Below are positions 29,336 to 38,321 of a DNA stretch of 64,000 nt, in pieces. The DNA comes from Pseudoalteromonas sp. N1230-9 (lineage in GTDB: Bacteria > Pseudomonadota > Gammaproteobacteria > Enterobacterales > Alteromonadaceae). The DNA is taken from contig NZ_CP090419.1 in the NCBI RefSeq assembly GCF_032716425.1, positions 1,490,001 to 1,554,000 of the forward strand, written 5' to 3'. Position 1 is the first letter of the stretch. The number at the start of each line of letters is the position of its first letter. A model generated the notes under the pieces. It was given only the letters and a program-made list of their open reading frames with translations. It ran no database searches and was not told the DNA's origin. A program made the position numbers and the translations under genes.

Positions 29336-29399
29336 CCTAAACCAATGTTTAGGATGTTTTACCTTATCTTTTTCCGCTTAACCTCAGATGATTAAGCGG
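29336..29399 (+). other. Two perfect hairpins in the 5' region of the HU-like gene
   Basis: CCTAAAC-CAAT-GTTTAGG lies at 29336-29353. CCGCTTAA and TTAAGCGG (29374-29381 and 29392-29399) are separated by a 10-base loop, ending 8 bases before the GGAG ribosome-binding site of the HU gene. Neither has a T-run. They may be RNA structures in the leader or operators in the yciB/HU divergent region. Confidence 0.45.
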
Positions 29400-29417
29400 C
29401 GTATTTTGGAGCATATT

Positions 29418-29687
29418 ATGAATAAAGCCGCGTTAGTATCACAAATGGCTGCCCACAGTGAATTAACAAAAAAAGACACGCAAGCTGCCTTAACGAGCAT
29501 GTTAAATGCTATCGAAAAATCATTATCTGAGGGCGACCAAGTGCAAATAAATGGCTTTGGTACATTTGCCTTAAGTTATTATCCAGCCCGTAAAGGGCGC
29601 AACCCGCAAACCGGTGAAGAAATTGAAATAGAAGGCGCTAATAAGCCAGTTTTCAAACCTGCTAAAGCACTCAAAGACCTTCTATAA
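29418..29687 (+). CDS. HU family DNA-binding protein (paralogue)
   Basis: This 89-residue histone-like protein has VQINGFGTFALSYYPARKGRNPQTGEEIEI with the DNA-inserting proline, and a C-terminal PAKALKDLL. Start MNKAALVSQMA at 29418 is preceded by GGAG at 6 bases and gives the normal HU length; the frame is open to an ATG at 29388 that would run through the upstream hairpin. It is more divergent than the usual HupA/HupB (Ser-rich arm base, acidic EEIEIEG), so it is probably an accessory HU rather than the main one. It stands alone. Confidence 0.88.
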   Translation: MNKAALVSQMAAHSELTKKDTQAALTSMLNAIEKSLSEGDQVQINGFGTFALSYYPARKGRNPQTGEEIEIEGANKPVFKPAKALKDLL

Positions 29688-29826
29688 AGCAGGATTTGCA
29701 CATCGGCTGTAGTATTTACAGAGTAAAAATTGGTGACTTAAAAATTAATTTAGTATTTTCAATGCATTAAGTCTTGGCATGTTGTCTGCTTCTAATGATT
29801 TAGGTTTGCCCAAATAAGGAGATAAC

Positions 29827-30399
29827 ATGTCAGATTTAAATAGCCAACTTAATGGTAAAAAGATTGCCATTCTTGCAACCAACGGCTTTGAGCAAAGCGA
29901 GCTATTGTCACCACGAAGCGCATTATTAGAAGCTGGTGCACTTGTTGAAGTTGTGTCACTTGAGCGTGGCGATATCACCGCATGGGATGAAAACCAATGG
30001 GGTGAGCGAGTCACTGTTGACCGCGTAGTCAGCGAAGCAGACTCTGCAGAGTATGACGCGTTACTGCTTCCTGGTGGTTTATTCAACCCAGATACGTTAC
30101 GTCAAAATAGCGAAGCAAAAGCGTTTGTTGATGGTTTTTTTAGTGCAGGTAAAAACAAACCCATTGCCGCGATATGCCATGGCCCATGGCTATTAGCCGA
30201 AATTAACAAGTTACGCGACCGCAAGGTGACATCATACCCAAGTATTAAAACTGATTTGATCAATGCTGGTGCTAATTGGGTTGATCAAGAGGTGTGTGTT
30301 GATGAGGGCATAGTTACAAGTCGAAGCCCAGCCGACCTGGAAGCCTTTAATCGAAAATTCATAGAAGAAATTAAAGAGGGCGAGCATCGCCATCATTAA
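29827..30399 (+). CDS. DJ-1/PfpI family protein (type 1 glutamine amidotransferase-like)
   Basis: This 190-residue protein has the PfpI/YhbO fold: KIAILATNGFEQSELLSPRSALLEAGALVEVVS, nucleophile Cys in AAICHGPWLLAE with the neighbouring His, and EAFNRKFIEEI at the end. YhbO/PfpI proteins are stress-related, with proposed deglycase, chaperone or peptidase activity. AAGGAG lies before the ATG. A terminator follows at 30425-30452. Confidence 0.92.
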   Translation: MSDLNSQLNGKKIAILATNGFEQSELLSPRSALLEAGALVEVVSLERGDITAWDENQWGERVTVDRVVSEADSAEYDALLLPGGLFNPDTLRQNSEAKAFVDGFFSAGKNKPIAAICHGPWLLAEINKLRDRKVTSYPSIKTDLINAGANWVDQEVCVDEGIVTSRSPADLEAFNRKFIEEIKEGEHRHH

Positions 30400-30424
30400 T
30401 CATTTCTCATAATTAGTTAGACAT

Positions 30425-30452
30425 AAAAAAGGGCCTTTAAGGCCCTTTTTTA
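30425..30452. terminator. Bidirectional terminator (DJ-1 gene / trp operon)
   Basis: AAAAAAGGGCC-TTTA-AGGCCCTTTTTT lies between the DJ-1/PfpI gene and the convergent end of trpA; it works for both directions. Confidence 0.9.
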
Positions 30453-30466
30453 TGCAATAAAACAAC

Positions 30467-31279
30467 TTACTTAGTAGCAGCTTTCATACTGGCTACAAAC
30501 TCTTTTAAACCAGTGAGCATCGCAGCTCGATCATCAAGGTTTGCCTCGATGATTTTAACAACCGCAGAGCCTGAAATGGCACCAGCGGCTCCTGACTCAA
30601 GTGCTGATTTAACATCTTCAGGTGTTGATACACCAAAGCCAAGTAGAGCCGGTGCAGCATGATAATCTTTTAGTTTTTTAACTAATGAATCTGCTGGCAT
30701 TTGTGCCTTGGTTTCTGTGCCTGTCACACCTGCGCGTGAAAGAAGGTATGTGTAACCACGACCATATGACGCACACTCCCGTAAGGTGTCATCATCAGCA
30801 TTAGGCGTTGCAATAAAAATTGGGTCGATGCCATTTTTCATTGCTGTTTTACGAAATGGCTTTGATTCGTGCAGCGGCACGTCAGCCACTAAAATTGAAT
30901 CAACACCGGCTTCTTTAGCATCTTGATAAAACTTTTCGATGCCCCGCTTAAGTACTAGGTTTGAATACAATAACAGGCCAATTGGAATATCGGCATTGTA
31001 CTCACGCACTTGTTTAATGATATCAAAGCAATCTTGGGTATTGATGTTTTCATCAAGTGCACGAATGTTAGCAGCTTGGATCACCGGGCCATCTGCAATC
31101 GGATCTGAAAATGGAATACCTAGCTCAAGGGCATCAGCGCCGCCATCAATTAAGCTTTTGATGATCTCTACACTCAGTGCTTTATTAGGATCACCAATCG
31201 TAACGAAGGGTACAAAAGCACCTTGGTTTGTTTCATTTAATGTGGCGAACAGTTGTCCGTAACGGTTAGTCTGGCTCAT
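30467..31279 (-). CDS. trpA: Tryptophan synthase alpha chain
   Basis: TrpA cleaves indole-3-glycerol phosphate to indole, which is channelled to TrpB. The 270-residue product has [20 protein letters not shown], with catalytic Glu and Asp of the TIM barrel, and [33 protein letters not shown] for phosphate binding. It is the last gene of the trp operon. Its ATG overlaps the trpB stop by 4 bases (ATGA), indicating translational coupling. Confidence 0.98.
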   Translation of the reverse strand: MSQTNRYGQLFATLNETNQGAFVPFVTIGDPNKALSVEIIKSLIDGGADALELGIPFSDPIADGPVIQAANIRALDENINTQDCFDIIKQVREYNADIPIGLLLYSNLVLKRGIEKFYQDAKEAGVDSILVADVPLHESKPFRKTAMKNGIDPIFIATPNADDDTLRECASYGRGYTYLLSRAGVTGTETKAQMPADSLVKKLKDYHAAPALLGFGVSTPEDVKSALESGAAGAISGSAVVKIIEANLDDRAAMLTGLKEFVASMKAATK

Positions 31280-32460
31280 AGTGCGCCTCCTTCTGATAAA
31301 ACACTGTGTACGTGAGCCAAATCTTTATCGCCTCGGCCGCTTAGGTTAACCACTAAAATAGTGTCTTCGGTTTGTTGCTCGGCATATTTAAGGGCATATG
31401 CGAGGGCATGGCTTGATTCAAGCGCTGGAATAATCCCTTCGTTCTTAGCCAGTAGTTGGAATGCCTCAAGTGCTTCAGTATCAGTAATGCCCACATATTC
31501 TGCACGGCCTGTCTCATGAAGATAAGCATGTTGTGGACCAACAGCTGGGTAATCAAGACCTGCTGAAACAGAGTAAGACTCTTCAATTTGACCATCATCA
31601 TTTTGCATAATATAGGTATAGGTACCGTGTAAAATGCCTTTCGTGCCCTTACATAGCGTAGCACCGTGTTGATGGGTATCTAAGCCTTTACCAGCTGGCT
31701 CTACACCAATGAGTTTTACGCTTGGCTCATCAATAAAGTCTGTGAACATACCAATGGCGTTAGAGCCACCACCTACACAAGCAAGCACAGCATCCGGTAA
31801 GCGACCCTCTGCTTTCAGTACTTGTTGTTTTGCTTCTTCACCAATCATTTTTTGGAACTCACGCACCATGGTAGGGAATGGGTGAGGGCCTGCTGCAGTG
31901 CCTAGTAAATAGTGAGCATCTTTGTAATTAGCTGACCAGTCACGCAGTGCTTCGTTTACGGCATCTTTTAAGGTACCAGAGCCTGCCGTGACAGGAATAA
32001 CCTCTGCGCCCATTAGTTTCATACGAAATACATTTGGTTGCTGACGTTCAACGTCTTTTGCGCCCATGTAAATACGGCATTTTAAGCCAAGTAAGGCACA
32101 GGCTAGGGCCGTTGCAACACCGTGTTGGCCGGCACCTGTTTCTGCAATCACTTCTTTTTTACCCATGCGTTTGGTCAGAAGTGCTTGACCAAGTACTTGG
32201 TTGGTTTTGTGCGCACCGCCGTGCAGTAAATCTTCACGCTTTAAATACAGTTTTACCTTAGGATTTTTAACTAAGTTACGTGTCAGAGTTAATGGCGTAG
32301 GACGACCTGCGTATTCATTTAACAGTTTTTCAAACTCAGCCTGAAAAGCTGGATCTTTTTGTGATTTATTAAACTCTGCTTCTAGTTGCTTGAGTGCTGG
32401 CACAAGCAGCTGTGGTACAAACATACCACCGAATTTACCGAAATAAGCTGGATTTTGCAT
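31276..32460 (-). CDS. trpB: Tryptophan synthase beta chain
   Basis: TrpB is the PLP enzyme that condenses indole with serine. The 394-residue protein (start [23 protein letters not shown]) has the PLP lysine in [14 protein letters not shown], the phosphate loop [10 protein letters not shown] and [12 protein letters not shown] 32460 follows GAGGT at 6 bases and matches family length; a longer frame reaching 32538 would overlap trpCF and lacks a ribosome-binding site. Confidence 0.98.
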   Translation of the reverse strand: MQNPAYFGKFGGMFVPQLLVPALKQLEAEFNKSQKDPAFQAEFEKLLNEYAGRPTPLTLTRNLVKNPKVKLYLKREDLLHGGAHKTNQVLGQALLTKRMGKKEVIAETGAGQHGVATALACALLGLKCRIYMGAKDVERQQPNVFRMKLMGAEVIPVTAGSGTLKDAVNEALRDWSANYKDAHYLLGTAAGPHPFPTMVREFQKMIGEEAKQQVLKAEGRLPDAVLACVGGGSNAIGMFTDFIDEPSVKLIGVEPAGKGLDTHQHGATLCKGTKGILHGTYTYIMQNDDGQIEESYSVSAGLDYPAVGPQHAYLHETGRAEYVGITDTEALEAFQLLAKNEGIIPALESSHALAYALKYAEQQTEDTILVVNLSGRGDKDLAHVHSVLSEGGAL

Positions 32461-32467
32461 TCTAACC

Positions 32468-33832
32468 TCAATAATTTCTGATATGCGAAAACGCGTTTTG
32501 TAATTTTGTTTGGCACTTTTTACCCGCTGACGCTTCAACGCCAGAGTTTAGGTCAAGGCCATTGGCACCGCGATAAAGCGCTGCATGGATATTCTCTGGA
32601 TTCAAACCACCGGCTAACATAAACGGCACGGTTGCCGTCTCTAGCACAGACCAATCAAATGCTTCGCCTGTGCCGCCTTTTTGGCTCTTGCTGTAAGTGT
32701 CGTATAAATGGCGATCAACCCCTTCAAGTGGTTTAGGTAATTCGCCTTTAACAGCTTGGGCTTTCCAAATTTCACAGCCAAGCGGTAATTCCTTTCTGAG
32801 GCTTTGAATATACTCGCTATTCTCATCGCCATGTAATTGCACGGCTGCTAATTTTAAGCTTTGTGCATAATCGACCACTTGTTCAAGAGGTGCATTGACA
32901 AACACACCCACATACGCGAGTGGGGCACTTTGCGTAACTTGCTTGGCACAGTCGATATCAACATAGCGCGGTGACTTAGGATAAAAAATTAAGCCACCAT
33001 ACACAGCACCACTTGCGTAGGCTGCCATCGCATCTTGTGAACGGGTTAAACCGCACACTTTGTTCTCACCTAAAATCACTTTACGACATGCGGCTTCTAA
33101 GTCGCGCTCAGCCATTAGTGAGCTGCCAATTAAAAAGCCATCACACAATGGCGCAAGGCGTTTTACATCTTTATGGGTATAAATGCCCGACTCTGAAATC
33201 ACCACTTTGTCATTTGGGATAAGCTGACGTAAACGCTCAGTTGTTGCAAGATCAGTACTTAAATCACGAAGGTCGCGGTTATTAATACCAATTAGGCTGG
33301 CATTAAGTGCAAGTGCACGGCTAACTTCTTGCTCATTACTGACTTCAGTAAGTACCGACATGTTTAAAGAATCAGCCACTTTATGAAGCGCTAAATATTG
33401 CTCGTCATCAAGGACTGAGAGCATTAATAGAATCGCATCACCACCCGATATGCGTGCTAAGTAAACTTGGTACTCATCAATAAAGAAGTCTTTACAAATA
33501 AGCGGCTGTTCCACTTGGCTGCGCACGTATTCAAGGTACTGATAACTGCCTTGAAAATATTTTTCGTCCGTTAGCACGCTCATACAGGTTGCGTACTTTT
33601 TATAAACTGATGTAATTTCGTCTAAATTGAATGGTTCGCGAATTAGCCCTTTTGACGGTGAGGCCTTTTTACATTCTAAAATAAACTGCGTACCGGTTGC
33701 TGCTAATGCCGCTTCAAAGTCTCGCTTGGTTGGCACAACATCGCCAATGAATGACTCAAGCGGGCGCTGTGCTTTTCTTTGTTCTAATTCAATGCGTTTG
33801 TCGGCAACAATTTTGTCTAACACGTTAGCCAT
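32468..33832 (-). CDS. trpCF: Bifunctional indole-3-glycerol phosphate synthase / phosphoribosylanthranilate isomerase
   Basis: This is a 454-residue fusion of two TIM barrels. TrpC (about 1-255) shows [15 protein letters not shown] and [13 protein letters not shown]; TrpF (about 256-454) shows [32 protein letters not shown] and [12 protein letters not shown]. The fusion is normal for Enterobacterales, Vibrio and Alteromonadales. It carries out steps 3 and 4 of tryptophan synthesis. Its start overlaps the trpD stop by 8 bases, and its stop lies 7 bases before the trpB start. Confidence 0.97.
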   Translation of the reverse strand: MANVLDKIVADKRIELEQRKAQRPLESFIGDVVPTKRDFEAALAATGTQFILECKKASPSKGLIREPFNLDEITSVYKKYATCMSVLTDEKYFQGSYQYLEYVRSQVEQPLICKDFFIDEYQVYLARISGGDAILLMLSVLDDEQYLALHKVADSLNMSVLTEVSNEQEVSRALALNASLIGINNRDLRDLSTDLATTERLRQLIPNDKVVISESGIYTHKDVKRLAPLCDGFLIGSSLMAERDLEAACRKVILGENKVCGLTRSQDAMAAYASGAVYGGLIFYPKSPRYVDIDCAKQVTQSAPLAYVGVFVNAPLEQVVDYAQSLKLAAVQLHGDENSEYIQSLRKELPLGCEIWKAQAVKGELPKPLEGVDRHLYDTYSKSQKGGTGEAFDWSVLETATVPFMLAGGLNPENIHAALYRGANGLDLNSGVEASAGKKCQTKLQNAFSHIRNY

Positions 33833-34844
33833 GACTTACCTCAATAATTGCGTTCAATGTGTCCATCGCTTTGCCTGATGCTAATAATTCGCTTACTTGA
33901 TCTGCGGCTGCTTTTAAATCACCTGCTTTATCGGTTAAATAAAGAAGGGCGGCGACGTTGGCTATAATGGCAGCGTTATGCGCCATTTCACCTTGACCTT
34001 GTAAAATCGCTAAGCTTGCTTTTGCGTTATATTCTGGGCCTTGGCCTGCTAGTTGTTCAAGTGAATAGTTTGCAAGACCAAAATCGCTCGCTGTTAGCGT
34101 GTATTCGCTCAGTTCACCGTTATTAAGCTCAACCACTTTGGTTGTCCCGTCTAAGGCGATTTCGTCAGTGCCTGCACCGTGAACCACCATAGCGCGTTTT
34201 GTGCCAAGGGTTTTTAAGGTTTCGGCCATTGGTAAACACAGTGAAGGGTCATAAACACCAAGCAATTGCACCTCAGGGGCAGCAGGGTTGGCCAGTGGCC
34301 CTAAGATATTAAAAATTGTGCGGCTTTTAAGAGCCGTACGCACGCCCATCGCATGGCGTACACCACTGTGATAATGCGGTGCAAATAAAAATGTAAACCC
34401 AGTATTGTCTAAACAATGCGCTGCTTGCTCAGGGCTCATATCGATATTGATACCCAAGGCTTTAAGTAAATCCGCTGAGCCCGAGTTACTCGATACACTG
34501 CGATTACCATGTTTGACCATATTGATGCCCGCAGCGGCGGCAACAATAGCAGCTGTGGTACTAATATTAATTGTGTTTGAGCCATCGCCACCGGTACCAC
34601 AGCTATCAGCAAGTAAGGTTTTGCTGGTTTGAAATGGCACTGCATTGGCGCGCATTGATGCCGCCGCACCGGCGATTTCATCACTTGTTTCGCCTTTCAG
34701 TTTTAGGGCGATAAGTGCAGCAGTTAATTCAATATCATTAAGCTGGCCATTCATGATGGCGTCAAACAATGTAGTTGCTTGCGAAAATGATAAATCTTGC
34801 TTTGCTAATAATTGGTTTAACTGGGTTTGAGTTGTTGCTTCCAT
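33825..34844 (-). CDS. trpD: Anthranilate phosphoribosyltransferase
   Basis: TrpD transfers phosphoribosyl from PRPP to anthranilate. At 339 residues it has the usual length, with LLADSCGTGGDGSNTINISTTAAIVAAAAG and VKHGNRSVSSNSGSADLLKALGI as the PRPP-binding region and LLGVYDPSLCLPMAETLKTLGTKRAMVVHGA at the hinge. Here it is separate from trpG, unlike the trpGD fusion of E. coli. Confidence 0.98.
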   Translation of the reverse strand: MEATTQTQLNQLLAKQDLSFSQATTLFDAIMNGQLNDIELTAALIALKLKGETSDEIAGAAASMRANAVPFQTSKTLLADSCGTGGDGSNTINISTTAAIVAAAAGINMVKHGNRSVSSNSGSADLLKALGINIDMSPEQAAHCLDNTGFTFLFAPHYHSGVRHAMGVRTALKSRTIFNILGPLANPAAPEVQLLGVYDPSLCLPMAETLKTLGTKRAMVVHGAGTDEIALDGTTKVVELNNGELSEYTLTASDFGLANYSLEQLAGQGPEYNAKASLAILQGQGEMAHNAAIIANVAALLYLTDKAGDLKAAADQVSELLASGKAMDTLNAIIEVSHG

Positions 34845-34853
34845 GTTATTCCT

Positions 34854-35459
34854 CTACTGCACGCGTGCGGTTAAAAATTCAATGCTTTGCTGTAATAGCA
34901 ATGCGCCATTTGGCGTTAAAATTGACTCAGGATGAAACTGATAGCCAAGGGCATTATCTTGTTGATGGTAAATTGCCATCGGAATATTTTCATAACAAGC
35001 AATTACTTCAACATCATCAGGGACTTTGGTTGCCATTAATGAATGATAACGAGCAACTGGCATTTTATCGCCCATACCCGCGAATACTGGGTGCTCAGTC
35101 AGCGTAATAATTGATGACTTGCCGTGCACAGTTTCGCCTGCATGACCAATAACCCCACCGTAGCTTTGTGTTAGTGCTTGCTGCCCTAAACAGATACCCA
35201 GCATCGGGAAGCGGCCTTTACACAGTTCAATGAGCTCCATTAAACAACCTGCATCAGATGGTGCGCCAGGACCAGGTGAAAGCACTAATAATACAGGCAC
35301 AGTCTCTTGGCACATTTTGTCGAAGATGCTTTGTGCACTGATGTTATTACGGTATACCACTAACTGGCACCCTAACATAGAAAGTTCATCGACTAAGTTA
35401 TAACTAAATGAATCAAAATTATCTAAAAAGTAGATTTTATAGGCTGATGTTGTCGTCAT
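34854..35459 (-). CDS. trpG: Anthranilate synthase component II (glutamine amidotransferase)
   Basis: TrpG supplies ammonia from glutamine to TrpE. The 201-residue class I amidotransferase has the nucleophile Cys in PMLGICLGQQALTQSYGG, the His/Glu pair in LGYQFHPESILTPNG, and LVLSPGPGAPSDAG. Its ATG overlaps the trpE stop by one base (TAATG), a strong sign of translational coupling that would keep the subunits equimolar. Confidence 0.97.
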   Translation of the reverse strand: MTTTSAYKIYFLDNFDSFSYNLVDELSMLGCQLVVYRNNISAQSIFDKMCQETVPVLLVLSPGPGAPSDAGCLMELIELCKGRFPMLGICLGQQALTQSYGGVIGHAGETVHGKSSIITLTEHPVFAGMGDKMPVARYHSLMATKVPDDVEVIACYENIPMAIYHQQDNALGYQFHPESILTPNGALLLQQSIEFLTARVQ

Positions 35460-37027
35460 TATTGTGCCTCGTAAGTCGATTGAATCGCAGTGATCACAGC
35501 TTGTGCTTTAGCGCGGGTTTCATTGGCTTCTGATTGTGGATCTGAATCAAACACCACACCTGCACCTGCTTGCACATAGGCTGTGCCGTTTTTAACAAAG
35601 GCAGAGCGAATAACAATACAGCTATCCATGGCGCCATCGCCCGTTAAATAACCTACTGCACCTCCATAGCTACCGCGGCGTTTTTGTTCGGTTTGACGAA
35701 CTAACTCAGCAGCGCGTACTTTAGGGGCACCCACTAAGGTGCCCATGTTCATACAAGCTTGGTAAGCATGTAGCGCATCGAGTTCAGGTTTTAAAGTACC
35801 AACCACGCGTGAAACTAAATGCATCACTTGTGAGTAGCGGTCTACTTTTAATAACTCTTTCGCGTGACGTGTGCCTGGTACGCTAATGCGGGCAACATCA
35901 TTTCGCGCTAAATCAACTAACATCAGGTGCTCGGCACGTTCTTTTTGGTCGTTGCGAAGTTCAAGCTCAATGCGGCTGTCTAGGTCTGGATTAATTTGCC
36001 CATTAGCAAACTTGCCACGAGGGCGAGTACCTGCAATTGGGTATACCTCAACTTGTTTGCTCTCTGGGCAGTATTTGAGGGCTGACTCGGGCGATGCGCC
36101 GAATAACACAAACTCTTCATCGCGCATGTAAAACATATATGGGCTTGGGTTTTGTTGTTTTAGTTGGCTGTAAGCATGGAGTGAGTCAGGGCAGGCGAGA
36201 GAAAAAGTACGTGATGGAACAACTTGGAAAATATCGCCATCAACGATGTTGTTTTTTAACGTGATGACATGTTCGCAGTATTGCTCGTCGCTAACATCGA
36301 CAGAAATTGGGTTTGAGCCTGCTTGCTTTTGCCCTTGATAGCTTTGTGCATTGTCACATACGGTATTTAAACGTTCTAACTGTTGACCAACCTCAAAACA
36401 ATTAGCATGAACTTCAGGGCCGTTAAATACATTGCCAATTAGCTCGGTTGTTTTTGCTTGATGGTCGATGACAACTAACGTTTCGGCGAGGTAGAAAACA
36501 TAATCAGGGCAGCTGTTTTCGCCGTCAGGTACATCAGAAAGGGTTTCGAAATTAGCAACCATGTCGTAGGCAAACACACCGCCTAAGAACACAGAGAATG
36601 GGTTGTCTGTTGTGCTTTTAATACTGTTGATGCAGCTACGTAGCGCACTAAATGCGTTATCTGCTACTAATTTACTGGCTTCATCAATATCGCTTGCGAC
36701 CTCGTTGTAGGTTAACGTTAATGTGTCTTCTACAAGCTCAGCAGAGCAGTTTTGCACATGAGTTTGTAAATAAGGCAGTAATTGCTTGCCGTTATTTGAC
36801 TGTGCGGTGAGTGTTACCTGTTTGCCTTGGCAAACAATACGTAGCGCTGAGTCAACCAAAATTAGACTTTTTACACTGTCTTTAGAATCAATTTCAGCAG
36901 ACTCTAACAGCAGTGAATTAGGCTTATCGAGTAAACTGTATAACGCAAGTGGGCTACTGATGTAGTCGCGCACTTGAGTGATACTGGTTACTTCACCCGG
37001 TGTCGTTGTTATATGACTAAAAATCAA
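35459..37027 (-). CDS. trpE: Anthranilate synthase component I
   Basis: TrpE makes anthranilate from chorismate. The 522-residue protein keeps the tryptophan feedback site LLLESAEIDSKDSVKSL and the catalytic C-terminal block (FMNMGTLVGAPKVRAAELVRQTE, RRGSYGGAVGYLTGDGAMDSCIVIRSA, QAGAGVVFDSDPQSEANETRAKAQAV). The start is TTG at 37027 with GGGAG 8 bases upstream; an in-frame stop two codons before excludes any longer form. It is the first structural gene, preceded by the double attenuator leader. The rare TTG start may limit TrpE synthesis. Confidence 0.96.
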   Translation of the reverse strand: MIFSHITTTPGEVTSITQVRDYISSPLALYSLLDKPNSLLLESAEIDSKDSVKSLILVDSALRIVCQGKQVTLTAQSNNGKQLLPYLQTHVQNCSAELVEDTLTLTYNEVASDIDEASKLVADNAFSALRSCINSIKSTTDNPFSVFLGGVFAYDMVANFETLSDVPDGENSCPDYVFYLAETLVVIDHQAKTTELIGNVFNGPEVHANCFEVGQQLERLNTVCDNAQSYQGQKQAGSNPISVDVSDEQYCEHVITLKNNIVDGDIFQVVPSRTFSLACPDSLHAYSQLKQQNPSPYMFYMRDEEFVLFGASPESALKYCPESKQVEVYPIAGTRPRGKFANGQINPDLDSRIELELRNDQKERAEHLMLVDLARNDVARISVPGTRHAKELLKVDRYSQVMHLVSRVVGTLKPELDALHAYQACMNMGTLVGAPKVRAAELVRQTEQKRRGSYGGAVGYLTGDGAMDSCIVIRSAFVKNGTAYVQAGAGVVFDSDPQSEANETRAKAQAVITAIQSTYEAQ

Positions 37028-37059
37028 ACCTCATTCTCCCTCATTCCCAAAAACTCTTT

Positions 37060-37097
37060 AAAAAACAAAACCCCGCGAAGCGATGCTTGGCGGGGTT
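37060..37097 (-). terminator. Attenuator 2: distal intrinsic terminator of the trp leader
   Basis: On the minus strand, AACCCCGC (37097-37090) pairs with GCGGGGTT (37076-37069), with a further inner stem AAGC/GCTT, and is followed by TTGTTTTTT. The competing antiterminator pairs GCTTAGCGGG (37146-37137, at the end of leader peptide 2) with CCCGCCAAGC (37094-37085), one mismatch. Together with trpL2 this forms a complete attenuator immediately before trpE. Confidence 0.88.
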
Positions 37098-37140
37098 CGT
37101 ATAAAGATGTCTATAAATTAGATAGACCCTTACCGTCCCG

Positions 37141-37191
37141 CTAAGCCAGGCGCCACCACCAATGATGTGTAAGAGTTGCTATGTAATTCAT
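37141..37191 (-). CDS. trp leader peptide 2 (three Trp codons)
   Basis: This 16-codon reading frame encodes MNYIATLTHHWWWRLA, with three consecutive TGG codons at positions 11-13. TTTTAAGGTTTT gives AAGG about 8 bases before the ATG, a better ribosome-binding site than that of leader 1. The stop codon lies inside the antiterminator segment, so ribosome position over the Trp codons or at the stop would decide between antiterminator and terminator. It lies downstream of attenuator 1. Confidence 0.85.
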   Translation of the reverse strand: MNYIATLTHHWWWRLA

Positions 37192-37215
37192 TATAAAACC
37201 TTAAAATTTAGATAT

Positions 37216-37242
37216 AAAAAAACCCGCTACATGAGCGGGTTT
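37216..37242 (-). terminator. Attenuator 1: proximal intrinsic terminator of the trp leader
   Basis: On the minus strand, AACCCGCT (37241-37234) pairs with AGCGGGTT (37228-37221), followed by a T run. The classical four-region layout is visible: region 1 CACTCG (37287-37282) can pair with region 2 CGGGTG (37274-37269); region 2 AGCGGGT (37276-37270) can instead pair with region 3 ACCCGCT (37240-37234); region 3 pairs with region 4 in the terminator. Confidence 0.9.
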
Positions 37243-37278
37243 AGAAATCGTTAGACACGACAATTCGTCACCCGCTAG

Positions 37279-37323
37279 TTACGAGTGCCACCACCAAATT
37301 GTGATTTGAATTGTTTTGTTCAT
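37279..37323 (-). CDS. trpL: trp leader peptide 1 (three Trp codons)
   Basis: This 14-codon frame encodes MNKTIQITIWWWHS, with three consecutive TGG codons at 10-12, and ends at TAA just before region 2 of attenuator 1. The ribosome-binding site is weak (TAAGCAATAAC before the ATG). It is the first of two leader peptides in the trp operon leader. Confidence 0.88.
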   Translation of the reverse strand: MNKTIQITIWWWHS

Positions 37324-37353
37324 TGTTATTGCTTATTTAACGTGTCTGAAAGT

Positions 37354-37389
37354 GCATACAGTAAAGCGTACCTATGCCGATACTGTCAA
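37354..37389 (-). promoter_or_regulatory. trp operon promoter with possible TrpR operator
   Basis: On the minus strand, -35 TTGACA (37389-37384), an 18-base spacer and -10 TTTACT (37365-37360) form a good sigma-70 promoter about 30 bases before trpL1. GTACGCTTTACTGTATGC (37371-37354) overlaps the -10 box and matches the recalled E. coli trpR operator GTACTCTTTAGCGAGTAC at 12 of 18 positions, so TrpR repression is plausible but not proven. Confidence 0.6.
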
Positions 37390-37472
37390 GTATTAATTTA
37401 CCACAATTACTATAAAAATTTTGTTATACTCACATCATTGATTCAAGAACTTACGTAAAGCAGTCTTTCCCT

Positions 37473-38312
37473 TTGATAAAATACGATTTACATAGCCACA
37501 CCACATACTCAGATGGTCAGCTATCAGTCGAGCAATTGTTACACCGCGCGGTTGAGAAAAACATAGATGTGTTTGCAATTACCGATCACGACACGTTGAG
37601 TGCTATAAAACCAGCACGCCAAGTCATTGCAGATGATAATTTACCGCTTAAATTAATTTCTGGTGTTGAAGTGTCAACAAAATGGGAAAGCTTTGAAATT
37701 CATATTGTTGGCTTAAATGTTGATGATGAAAATGACGCACTGTTGTCATTGTTACAAGCGCAACAAAGCAAGCGTGAAGAACGCGCTTTAGAGATAGGTC
37801 GTCGCCTTGCTAAAAACGGTTTTGAAGGCATTTACGAGCAAGCAAAAACATTTGCCGAAAACGCCCAGATCACACGGGCGCATTTTGCCCGTGCACTGAT
37901 TGAGCGTGGTGTTGCTAAAAACTTCCCAGGAGTATTTAAAAAATACTTAGGGCGAGGAAAAACAGGCTATGTACCAAGTAGTTGGTGCGATATGCAAACG
38001 GCAATTGCGGCCATTCACCAAGCTGGTGGGGTTGCCGTTCTTGCACATCCTGGGCGCTATCAAATGTCGAATAAGTGGCTGCGTAAGTTAATTATTGAAT
38101 TTAAAGACGCGGGTGGCGATGCGATGGAAGTTGCACAGCCACAGCAAGCACCGAGTGAGCGCCAGTTCTTAGGTGAACTGAGTCGTGAATATGGCTTACT
38201 TGCGTCGCAAGGGTCAGATTTTCATTTTCCGACCAGTTGGTTGGAGTTAGGTAAAAATTTATACTTACCAAAAGATTGCCAAGGGGTTTGGCAAGCATGG
38301 GAAGGGCAATAG
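37473..38312 (+). CDS. rnm: PHP-domain exonuclease/phosphatase (RNase AM, YciV)
   Basis: This 279-residue PHP metallo-phosphoesterase has metal ligands in YDLHSHTTYSDG, AITDHDTLS, HIVGL, VLAHPGRY and GSDFHFP. E. coli YciV/RNase AM trims 5' ends of rRNA and hydrolyses 3',5'-nucleoside bisphosphates. The start is TTG at 37473 without a strong ribosome-binding site; the next residues match family N termini. It is divergent from the trp operon, as in E. coli, and followed 9 bases later by yciO. Confidence 0.92.
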   Translation: MIKYDLHSHTTYSDGQLSVEQLLHRAVEKNIDVFAITDHDTLSAIKPARQVIADDNLPLKLISGVEVSTKWESFEIHIVGLNVDDENDALLSLLQAQQSKREERALEIGRRLAKNGFEGIYEQAKTFAENAQITRAHFARALIERGVAKNFPGVFKKYLGRGKTGYVPSSWCDMQTAIAAIHQAGGVAVLAHPGRYQMSNKWLRKLIIEFKDAGGDAMEVAQPQQAPSERQFLGELSREYGLLASQGSDFHFPTSWLELGKNLYLPKDCQGVWQAWEGQ

Positions 38313-38321
38313 GAGCGTGTA

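Noticed and set aside
32461..32538. Longer N terminus of trpB
   Set aside because: It overlaps the trpCF gene, lacks a ribosome-binding site and has no homology; [12 protein letters not shown] is the family start.
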